Below, one piece after another: positions 1 through 5,454 of a stretch of DNA of 5,675 nt (its first letter is position 1; each line of letters starts with the position of its first letter). This DNA is from Euryarchaeota archaeon Ods04 (lineage in GTDB: Archaea; Halobacteriota; Halobacteria; Halobacteriales; Halorutilaceae). A program made the translations under genes and the position numbers. The stretch covers positions 1-5,675 of the forward strand of contig JAQZDD010000084.1 of the NCBI GenBank assembly GCA_028751055.1, written 5' to 3'. The notes below the pieces were generated by a model. The model saw nothing but the letters and a program-made list of their open reading frames with translations. It was not told the DNA's origin and did no database searches.

Positions 1-165
1 GCCGTCATCGCCGTAGACGGCGCGTACGGCACCCTCTCCGAAATCGCGCACGCGCTCGTCCTCGGAAGGACGGTCGTCGGTCTCGACACGCACGACGTGG
101 AGGGCGTAAAACAGGTCGGAACGCCGCGCGAGGCTGTCGAGCGCATCGAGAACTCGGACGGATGA
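1..165 (+). CDS. C-terminal end of a SLOG/TIGR00725-like Rossmann-fold nucleotide-binding protein (partial)
   Basis: Reading from base 1, frame 1 is open for 54 codons and ends in TGA at 163-165; the 5' part lies outside the window. The peptide begins AVIAVDGAYGTLSEIAHALV, followed by a VVGLDTHDVEGV stretch and a short helix ending in PREAVERIENSDG. The GTLSEI helix after a beta strand, then a second strand, is what the C-terminal half of TIGR00725/COG1611-type proteins (SLOG superfamily, related to LOG phosphoribohydrolases) looks like. In those families the Gly-rich loop before GTxxE contacts a nucleotide phosphate. Here the loop reads DGAYGT, where I would expect a GG-containing loop. The substrate cannot be inferred. 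The family call is fairly firm, the function unknown. Confidence 0.72.
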   Translation, partial: AVIAVDGAYGTLSEIAHALVLGRTVVGLDTHDVEGVKQVGTPREAVERIENSDG

Positions 166-168
166 GAG

Positions 169-175
169 TTAAGTA
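169..175 (+). promoter_or_regulatory. Possible weak TATA box for the sugar dehydrogenase gene
   Basis: TTAAGTA lies just after the stop of the upstream gene. Its centre is about 34 bases before the ATG at 206, which would place a start site near 198 and leave a leader of about 8 bases. It is a poor match to the archaeal consensus, so read-through from the upstream gene is an equal possibility. Confidence 0.35.
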
Positions 176-205
176 CGCGCGCCGCGTTCCTTCGTGACAC
201 GTACG

Positions 206-1519
206 ATGAATGCTAAGAAGATAGTACTCGTCCTACTCGTCGTCTCCGCTGTGTTCGTCGCAGGATGCATAGACGGTGAACCCGAACCCGACGAACCCGG
301 CGTTGACGACGGTTTCGACGACACAGAACCCGACGAAACAGGAATCGACGCCGTTGACGGCGACGGCTTCGAAGCCGAGACTGTCGCCGAAGGTCTCGAA
401 CATCCGTGGGGCATAGCGTTCCTTCAGCAGTCGGACTCAGGCGTCGACGACCGTATGCTCGTGACCGAACGAGAAGGCGCGCTCGTCGTCGTTCACCGCG
501 AAGACGGTACGGTCGAGACGGTCGAAGGCACGCCCGACGTGTACGCGCAGGGGCAGGGCGGAATGCTCGACGTGACGCTGCATCCCGACTATCCTGACGA
601 GGGTTGGGTCTACCTGACCTACTCGGCGAGCAACGACGACGGCGAGTCTGCGACGCATCTCGGACGCGGTGAACTCGTCTTGGACGGCGAGGGCGACGAG
701 AGCGGCGGGAACAGCGAGGAGGGCGGAGACGACGGAGGCGGCGGAGACGGCGACGCGCCCCGCATCGACGGCTTCGAGGTGCTACACATCGCAGAGCCGT
801 TCGTCGACTCGAACGGACACTTCGGTTCGCGTGTCGTCTTCGGCGACGACGGCATGGTCTACATGACGACCGGCGACAGACAGTTCAAGGACTTCGGACC
901 TGACCACGTCTCGCAGGACACGACGAACGAGTTAGGCGCGACGCTCCGTCTCACACCCGAAGGAGAGATACCTGAAGACAACCCGTTCGTCGACGACGAA
1001 GAGTTTGAGGACGCCATCTACTCGTACGGTCACCGCAACGCGCAGGGCATGACCGTCCATCCCGAGACGGGCGAACTCTGGCAGAGCGAGCACGGCGAGC
1101 GCGACGGCGACGAGATAAACATCGTCAAGGAGGGCGGCAACCACGGCTGGCCCCTCGTCCATTACGGATGCGAGTACGGCACCGACGTACCCGTAGGCGA
1201 ACTTCCGCACGAGCGCGACGACACGGTCGACCCCGTCTACTACTGGGAGTGCACCAGCGGCGGCTTCCCGCCCTCGGGCGCGACGTTCTACGACGGAGAC
1301 GCATTCCCCGACTGGCAGGGCGACCTCTTCGTCGGAAACCTCGCCGGTCAGTACCTCGGACAGTTCGAGGTCAACGGAACCGACGTGGAAGAGACAGAGC
1401 CTCTGCTCGAAGACGCGGGATGGCGTGTCCGTGCCGTCGAGGACGCGCCTGACACAGGACATCTCTACGTCTTAGTCGACGACTCCGACGCGCCCGTAGT
1501 TCGTCTCGTGCCCGAATGA
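206..1519 (+). CDS. PQQ-dependent aldose sugar dehydrogenase family lipoprotein (GSDH/YliI-like beta-propeller)
   Basis: This is a 437-residue protein of the glucose/sorbosone dehydrogenase family (Pfam GSDH), soluble-type six-bladed propellers that usually use PQQ to oxidise aldose sugars. Residues 1-21 form a lipoprotein signal: basic MNAKK, a hydrophobic run, then lipobox VAGC with Cys21, so the protein should be anchored on the outer face of the membrane. An acidic tether (about 22-55) precedes the propeller. Family hallmarks are LEHPWGIAF near the domain start, NGHFGSRVVF with His205 (equivalent to the catalytic His of soluble glucose dehydrogenase), TTGDR, GHRNAQGM, SEHGERDGDEIN with His296, GGNHGWP, PPSGATFYDGD and GDLFVGNL. 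Two Cys (322 and 349) are the only ones in the mature chain. A Gly/Asp/Glu run (160-183) interrupts the propeller. ATG 206 is preferred over GTG 194 because the signal peptide then starts normally and the possible TATA box fits. Actual PQQ use and the sugar are not shown; Arg is AGR in only 1 of about 14 cases. Confidence 0.9.
   Translation: MNAKKIVLVLLVVSAVFVAGCIDGEPEPDEPGVDDGFDDTEPDETGIDAVDGDGFEAETVAEGLEHPWGIAFLQQSDSGVDDRMLVTEREGALVVVHREDGTVETVEGTPDVYAQGQGGMLDVTLHPDYPDEGWVYLTYSASNDDGESATHLGRGELVLDGEGDESGGNSEEGGDDGGGGDGDAPRIDGFEVLHIAEPFVDSNGHFGSRVVFGDDGMVYMTTGDRQFKDFGPDHVSQDTTNELGATLRLTPEGEIPEDNPFVDDEEFEDAIYSYGHRNAQGMTVHPETGELWQSEHGERDGDEINIVKEGGNHGWPLVHYGCEYGTDVPVGELPHERDDTVDPVYYWECTSGGFPPSGATFYDGDAFPDWQGDLFVGNLAGQYLGQFEVNGTDVEETEPLLEDAGWRVRAVEDAPDTGHLYVLVDDSDAPVVRLVPE
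683..754 (+). other. Acidic Gly/Asp/Glu low-complexity insertion inside the sugar dehydrogenase
   Basis: Codons for residues 160-183 encode almost only Gly, Asp, Glu, Ser and Asn, built from GGC/GGA and GAC/GAG repeats. The stretch falls between the strand GELVL and the strand beginning RIDGFEVLH, so it is most likely a flexible surface loop between propeller strands, not a domain. The frame is kept. Confidence 0.8.
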
Positions 1520-1573
1520 CCGCAAGAAGGTATACATCTAAGCGCGCCGACACGCCGGAGCGTCAGGTTAAGC

Positions 1574-1582
1574 TTTATCTAT
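1574..1582 (+). promoter_or_regulatory. TATA box of the HMG-CoA reductase gene
   Basis: TTTATCTAT, preceded by purine-containing AGGTTAAGC as a possible BRE, is centred about 35 bases before the ATG at 1613. A start site about 26 bases downstream would fall near 1604, giving a leader of about 9 bases. This suggests the reductase is transcribed on its own, separately from the sugar dehydrogenase that ends 93 bases upstream. The A/T-rich TATACAT at 1531-1537 is a weaker alternative that would give a leader of some 55 bases. Confidence 0.6.
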
Positions 1583-1612
1583 CTGGAACGGAACCTTTCG
1601 ACCGGTAAGAAG

Positions 1613-3229
1613 ATGGTAATACCGAGACCGGACAACGGCATACTGAAGAGAGTGTATTCGAACTTAGTGAGCGCGAAGGACTTCGTAGGCATCGATTTCC
1701 CTGACAGGATTCTGAGGAGACTCTACACCTACGGTAGCTTGGAGAACGTCGACGACGGCGTCAAGTTCGAGGTAAAGAACCGACTCAGGGACGCGAAGCT
1801 GACGAGCGTCGAGTACGTCGAGATAAACAACGAGAGGTACGAAGAGGTGCGTCTCTCGCTCGGCGACGACACGCGGTACTCCGACAAGATTTCAGAAGAC
1901 GACCCGATAGAGTTCCCTGTGGGGCGCACCGTCACGGCTTTTGTCGAGCGCGAACCTCTCGAATACGGCGACCACGACATACGCATAAAGTTCGAGACGA
2001 AGCCTTTCGGAAAGCTCGACCTCAAGGTCTCCGACTCGCTCTCCGAGGAGGAAGAGGAGCTTACGGGCATACCGAGGCGCGAGGGCGACGAGAACTACTC
2101 CGAGGACGCGATAAAGGAGAGACACGACTTTCTTGAGGAGGTTTCGAACGCCGAACTCGAACACGTCCCCCAGTACTCGATAGACCCGCTGGAGACCGAG
2201 GGCAACATAGAGAACTTCGTGGGTGTCGCACAGGTTCCGCTCGGCATCGCGGGTCCGCTCAAGATAAACGGCGAGCACGCGCAGGGCGAGTTCCCGATAC
2301 CGCTTGCGACGTCGGAGGGGACTCTCGTCGCGTCGTACAACCGCGGCATGAAGGCGATAAACATGAGCGGCGGTGCCGAATGCACCGTAGTCGAGGACAG
2401 GATGAACCGCGCCCCCGCGTTCGTCTTCGACAGCGCGCGCGAGGCACGCGAGTTCCGCGACTGGTTCTTCAGGAACTACGAACACATCAAGGAAGCGGCG
2501 GAGGAAACGTCGAGCGTCGCCGAGCTGGAAAGCATAGAGCCGTACATGGTGAGCCGTTTCCTGTACCTGCGTTTCAACTTCCGGACGGGCGACGCCGCGG
2601 GGCAGAACATGGTCGGAAAGGCGACGTTCGCGGGCTGTAACTGGGTTCTGGAGAACTATCCGGGATACGTCGAGAACTTCTATCTTGAGGGGAACATGGC
2701 GACCGACAAGAAGGCGTCGCAGATAAACACGCTCAGGACGCGCGGAAAGAGGGTGACTGCGGAGGCTGTCATCGACAGAAAGGTCGTGATACGCCACCTT
2801 GGTGCCGAACCCGAAAGTCTGGCACACCACGGCGACGTGGGCACGATGGGCGCGTACATGGCTGGCGCGAACAGCAACGGCGCGCACGCCGCGAACGGAA
2901 TCGCGGCGATGTTCGTGGCTTGCGGACAGGATGAGGCGAACGTCGCCGAGTCGTCGGCGAGTCTCGTCCACACGGAGGTCACTGAGAGCGACGACCTCTA
3001 CGTCTCCATCACGATTCCGTCGCTCATCGTCGCAACCTACGGCGGCGGCACGAACCTGCCTACCCAGCGCGAATGTCTCAAGATGCTCAACTGCCACGGT
3101 CAGGGCAACGTCAACAAGTTCGCCGAGATTGTCGCAGGTGTGTGTCTTGCGGGCGAACTGTCGCTCGCTTCTGCGATTTCGGCGTCCGACTGGGTGACGA
3201 GTCACGAAGCACTGGGCAGGAACAGGTAG
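1613..3229 (+). CDS. HMG-CoA reductase with an N-terminal accessory domain
   Basis: Reduces HMG-CoA to mevalonate, the committed step toward archaeal isoprenoid lipids. The 538-residue protein is about 135 residues longer than usual haloarchaeal enzymes (about 400). Residues 1-143 are an extra beta-rich region starting RILRRLYTYGSL; an acidic linker SEEEEE follows (144-149); the catalytic domain runs from about 165 to the end. Catalytic-site motifs of the class I type are complete: ENFVG (200-204), PLATSEG with Glu235, DKK with Lys366, GQDEAN with Asp440, and C-terminal SHEALGRNR with His531, matching the Glu, Lys, Asp, His set of the human enzyme. Two motifs differ from the common forms: DAAGQNM (327-333) for DAMGMNM, and ATYGGGT (474-480) for GTVGGGT. 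No membrane segment is visible, so it should be cytosolic. It has its own TATA box and converges on the next gene. Ile is ATA in 16 of 28 cases and Arg is AGA/AGG in 16 of 34. Assignment is very secure; the N-terminal domain's role is unknown. Confidence 0.96.
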   Translation: MVIPRPDNGILKRVYSNLVSAKDFVGIDFPDRILRRLYTYGSLENVDDGVKFEVKNRLRDAKLTSVEYVEINNERYEEVRLSLGDDTRYSDKISEDDPIEFPVGRTVTAFVEREPLEYGDHDIRIKFETKPFGKLDLKVSDSLSEEEEELTGIPRREGDENYSEDAIKERHDFLEEVSNAELEHVPQYSIDPLETEGNIENFVGVAQVPLGIAGPLKINGEHAQGEFPIPLATSEGTLVASYNRGMKAINMSGGAECTVVEDRMNRAPAFVFDSAREAREFRDWFFRNYEHIKEAAEETSSVAELESIEPYMVSRFLYLRFNFRTGDAAGQNMVGKATFAGCNWVLENYPGYVENFYLEGNMATDKKASQINTLRTRGKRVTAEAVIDRKVVIRHLGAEPESLAHHGDVGTMGAYMAGANSNGAHAANGIAAMFVACGQDEANVAESSASLVHTEVTESDDLYVSITIPSLIVATYGGGTNLPTQRECLKMLNCHGQGNVNKFAEIVAGVCLAGELSLASAISASDWVTSHEALGRNR

Positions 3230-3245
3230 CGCGGCGGACGGGGAC

Positions 3246-3251
3246 TTTTTT
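3246..3251 (+). terminator. T6 run, probable terminator of the HMG-CoA reductase gene
   Basis: Six T bases follow a GC-rich stretch, 16 bases after the TAG stop. Archaeal RNA polymerase terminates at such U-runs without needing a hairpin. The last T is also the first base of the complement of the opposing gene's stop codon, so the termination signal touches the convergent gene. No comparable T-run is seen on the other strand past the end of that gene. Confidence 0.55.
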
Positions 3252-4258
3252 CAGAGTTCCGCGTAACTGTCTCTGTAGACGTTTAACGTCGCCTTTAGAG
3301 AACCTAAGATGACGGGACCGACGAAAAGCCCGATTATGCCCATCGCGTAGACTCCGCCTAAGACGCCGATGAGTATCACACCCGGATTGAGACCGGTGTC
3401 GCGGTCGACGAGTATCGAACGCAGGTAGTTGTCGACCATGCTGACGATAGCGAGACCGTAGACGGCAAGACCGATTCCCGCGCCGACCTGTCCGATAGCG
3501 ACGAGGTAGACGGCGGCGGGTGCCCAGACGAGAAAGACGCCTATTATGGGCAGAACAGCAAGGAAGACCATAACGAGGGTCCAGAACAGGTAGTTGGGTA
3601 TGCCGACGACCGCGAGTGCGATACCCGTCAGCACCGCCTGAACCACGGCGACGAGTATATGTCCGTAGACGACCGACTCGGTGACGCCGCCGAGACGCGC
3701 GTAGAGTTCCTCGGTGATTTCGTCGGGGAGCGGAAAAACGTCCTTCGACCACACGACGAACTTCTCGCCGTCCTTGAGGAGGTAGTACAGGAGAAAGACG
3801 AAAAGCGTCACGCCGAAGATAAACCTGAACAGGAGACCGAATATCTGCGAGACGCTTCCGAGAACGGCGCGCGCGAACGACTCGGCGGCGGAGTCTACGA
3901 CAGCAGGGATGTCGACCTGTCTACCCGTGTACTCCTCTACCAGCTCCTCTATCGCGCCCACGTCTATCTGCGCCTCCTCAACCGTACGCGCGAGTTCGAC
4001 TACGTCCTGCAGGACGACTACGCTCACGACGAAGAGAGGCACGACTAAGACGATTATCGTGAGCCAGATTGGTATGTAGCACGCCACCATCGTGCCGAAG
4101 TGGGGTTCAAGACGTAGCTTCAGAGGATGCAGGACGTACGCGAGAAGGAGCGCGGCTATGACGTACTCAAAGAAGGGCACGAGAACCACGAGACTCAGCG
4201 TCGCCGAGACGGCGATGACGAGAAGCAAGAAGGCACGGCTCTGGTTCATACGTCTCAT
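3251..4258 (-). CDS. AI-2E family (UPF0118) multi-pass membrane transporter
   Basis: A 335-residue integral membrane protein of the AI-2E transporter family (Pfam AI-2E_transport, formerly UPF0118). Members have been linked to autoinducer export in bacteria, and some to Na+/H+ antiport, so the substrate here is open. Visible layout: two N-terminal membrane helices (about 9-26 and 28-46), a third (about 57-84), a soluble segment rich in Glu and Asp (about 85-130), then helices from about 135 to the C-terminus. LLLAYVLHPL near the start, FLLYYLLKDGE at about 155, GIPNYLFWTLVM, LPIIGVFLVWAP, and the LNPGVILIGVLGGVYAMGIIGLFVGP block near the end are characteristic. Length is normal for the family. 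An in-frame ATG at 4276 would add MEIPCS, but the TATA-like TTTTATT lies only 4-10 bases upstream of it, so it is probably not transcribed; ATG 4258 (or 4249) fits a leaderless or nearly leaderless mRNA. The gene converges on the HMG-CoA reductase and diverges from the UPF0104 gene. Confidence 0.9.
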   Translation of the reverse strand: MRRMNQSRAFLLLVIAVSATLSLVVLVPFFEYVIAALLLAYVLHPLKLRLEPHFGTMVACYIPIWLTIIVLVVPLFVVSVVVLQDVVELARTVEEAQIDVGAIEELVEEYTGRQVDIPAVVDSAAESFARAVLGSVSQIFGLLFRFIFGVTLFVFLLYYLLKDGEKFVVWSKDVFPLPDEITEELYARLGGVTESVVYGHILVAVVQAVLTGIALAVVGIPNYLFWTLVMVFLAVLPIIGVFLVWAPAAVYLVAIGQVGAGIGLAVYGLAIVSMVDNYLRSILVDRDTGLNPGVILIGVLGGVYAMGIIGLFVGPVILGSLKATLNVYRDSYAEL

Positions 4259-4279
4259 GGAACAGGGGATTTCCATCTC

Positions 4280-4286
4280 AATAAAA
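4280..4286 (-). promoter_or_regulatory. TATA box of the AI-2E gene (may also be read on the + strand)
   Basis: Read on the minus strand this is GGAAGGG followed by TTTTATT, a purine-rich BRE-like stretch then a TATA-like box. A start site about 26 bases on falls at 4257-4258, exactly on the internal ATG, implying a leaderless message. On the plus strand the same bases read AATAAAA and could place a start near 4310, about 5 bases before ATG 4315. Confidence 0.5.
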
Positions 4287-4295
4287 CCCTTCCAC

Positions 4296-4303
4296 CTTAT
4301 ATG
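4296..4303 (+). promoter_or_regulatory. TATA box CTTATATG, probably for the UPF0104 gene
   Basis: CTTATATG is close to the archaeal consensus YTTATATA. On the plus strand, 26 bases downstream is about 4325, coinciding with an in-frame GTG at 4324. On the minus strand it reads CATATAAG and would place an AI-2E start near 4273, about 15 bases before ATG 4258. Orientation cannot be settled by eye. Confidence 0.5.
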
Positions 4304-4314
4304 CTCGGGTGCTT

Positions 4315-5385
4315 ATGCGAGACGTGTCCGACGGTTCGACAGAGAGCGACGACGGGAGTCAGAGGATAGGCACGAGGCTGAGAGTCGTTTCCGCCTTCGG
4401 GATAGCAGTCTTTCTCGTCCTTCTCCTCGTCTACGCGGTCGGATGGGAAGAGGTTCTCGAAGAGGTGTCGGAGACGACGCCCGTCTACCTACTCGCCTTC
4501 GTCTCGACGACGGTCTGTCTCGTCTTCAGAAGCTCCGTCTGGAGCAAGATACTGAGCATAGTCGGCGAAGAGGCGTCGCGTGTCTCGGTCTTCTCCGTCT
4601 TCCTGACATCGACCTTCATGAAGTACGTCACACCGTACGGACAGGTAGTCGCACCGGCGGGCGTCGCAGCAGTGCTTTCGCGCAACATCGGCGTCGAGTA
4701 CGAGAGGAGTGCGGCGACGGTCGTCTCAGCCGACTTTCTCAACTACGTTCCGTACTACACATTCGGCGGCGTGTCGCTCGCTTACTTCGTCCTGACGGTC
4801 GGCGTCCCCCGACTCGGCGGCTACGGTGTCGTACTCGTCGGCTTGCTCGCCGCGGTGGGCGTCGTCGTCTTCGTCTTCTGGAGACGACGCGGCACGTTCG
4901 AGTCCGCGCTCCTGACGGTCACTTCGCCTCTGAGACGTGCCGCGGGCTTCGTTTCGGAAGACCTGCGCGACTCACTCAGCAGGGAGAAGATGCGTGACCG
5001 CCTCGAAGGCTTCTACGCGACGCTCGAACTCGTCTCGAAAGACAGACGCGGCGTCGTGGGCGCGCTCGTCCTAGCGCACGTAGGCTGGCTCTTTCTGATG
5101 CTCCCTCTGTATATCGCCGCGGCGTCGATAGGCGACCCCGTTCCGCTCCACCTCGCGGTGCTCGTCGTCGCGCTGAGCAAGTTAGGCTTCTTAGTGCCGC
5201 TTCCTGGCGGTCTCGGTGGTGTCGAACTCACGATAGCCGCCGTCTTAGTTCTCGTAGCGGGCGTGCCAGCCGACGCGGCGACCGCTATCGCGCTACTGTT
5301 CAGGCTGTCGACCTACTGGTACTCGGTCGTCGTCGGAGGACTGTCGTCGGTCTACCTTGCCGCGCCGAGCAGTCTGTCGGGCTGA
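4315..5385 (+). CDS. LPG-synthase-TM / UPF0104 flippase-like membrane protein
   Basis: A multi-pass membrane protein of about 356 residues in the family of the membrane domain of lysylphosphatidylglycerol synthase (Pfam LPG_synthase_TM, UPF0104, YbhN-like). The N-terminus is a hydrophilic tail rich in Ser, Asp and Glu (1-23), followed by the first helix (about 24-42). Further hydrophobic segments follow, with a loop rich in Arg and Lys around 200-240. The family signature PLPGGLGGVE lies at about 295-304, followed by a helix and the FRLSTYWYSVVVGGL block. The aminoacyl-transferase domain of full MprF proteins is absent, so this is the stand-alone membrane form, which is often proposed to move lipids or lipid-linked sugars; here the substrate is unknown. 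The start is uncertain: GTG 4309, ATG 4315 and GTG 4324 are all in frame, and the TATA box CTTATATG favours 4324, while AATAAAA favours 4315. The PAP2 gene follows 69 bases downstream on the same strand. Confidence 0.86.
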   Translation: MRDVSDGSTESDDGSQRIGTRLRVVSAFGIAVFLVLLLVYAVGWEEVLEEVSETTPVYLLAFVSTTVCLVFRSSVWSKILSIVGEEASRVSVFSVFLTSTFMKYVTPYGQVVAPAGVAAVLSRNIGVEYERSAATVVSADFLNYVPYYTFGGVSLAYFVLTVGVPRLGGYGVVLVGLLAAVGVVVFVFWRRRGTFESALLTVTSPLRRAAGFVSEDLRDSLSREKMRDRLEGFYATLELVSKDRRGVVGALVLAHVGWLFLMLPLYIAAASIGDPVPLHLAVLVVALSKLGFLVPLPGGLGGVELTIAAVLVLVAGVPADAATAIALLFRLSTYWYSVVVGGLSSVYLAAPSSLSG

Positions 5386-5454
5386 GGTCGATGTTCGTGA
5401 CCGAAATCCCCAACTGACTTCTTCGACGGTCGCGCATACGAAGATACGCAACAG
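5386..5454 (+). other. Short gap between the UPF0104 and PAP2 genes
   Basis: No TATA-like box appears at the expected distance (roughly 5425-5432) from the ATG at 5455, and no T-run follows the UPF0104 stop. This leans toward the two genes being transcribed together, but the spacing is wide enough for an unrecognised promoter. Confidence 0.3.

Noticed and set aside
683..754. GGC/GAC-rich stretch as a DNA tandem repeat or mobile insertion
   Set aside because: There is no fixed repeat unit and the reading frame is kept. It is best described as low-complexity coding sequence.
932..1462. Minus-strand open frame of 176 codons inside the sugar dehydrogenase
   Set aside because: It is a reverse shadow of conserved propeller motifs, with no start signals or family resemblance.
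1520..1560. GC-rich stretch after the sugar dehydrogenase stop as a hairpin terminator
   Set aside because: I found no convincing inverted repeat and no T-run, so no terminator is claimed.
1892..3205. Long open frame (437 codons) on the minus strand, antisense to HMG-CoA reductase
   Set aside because: It lies wholly within a gene with complete catalytic motifs. The product is an Arg- and Val-rich shadow with no recognisable domain, as expected when GC-rich codons leave the reverse frame free of stops.
3111..3752. Minus-strand open frame of 213 codons across the convergent gene ends
   Set aside because: It overlaps the ends of both the HMG-CoA reductase and AI-2E genes in a different frame, and its Arg/Ser-rich composition is typical of a shadow.
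3659..4048. Open frame of 129 codons on the plus strand
   Set aside because: It is antisense to the conserved AI-2E gene, with Arg/Glu-rich low-information sequence and no promoter.
4092..4997. Open frame of 301 codons on the plus strand spanning the AI-2E start and the UPF0104 gene
   Set aside because: It is a very Arg-rich frame that overlaps two well-supported membrane-protein genes and both promoters. It is a frame shadow.
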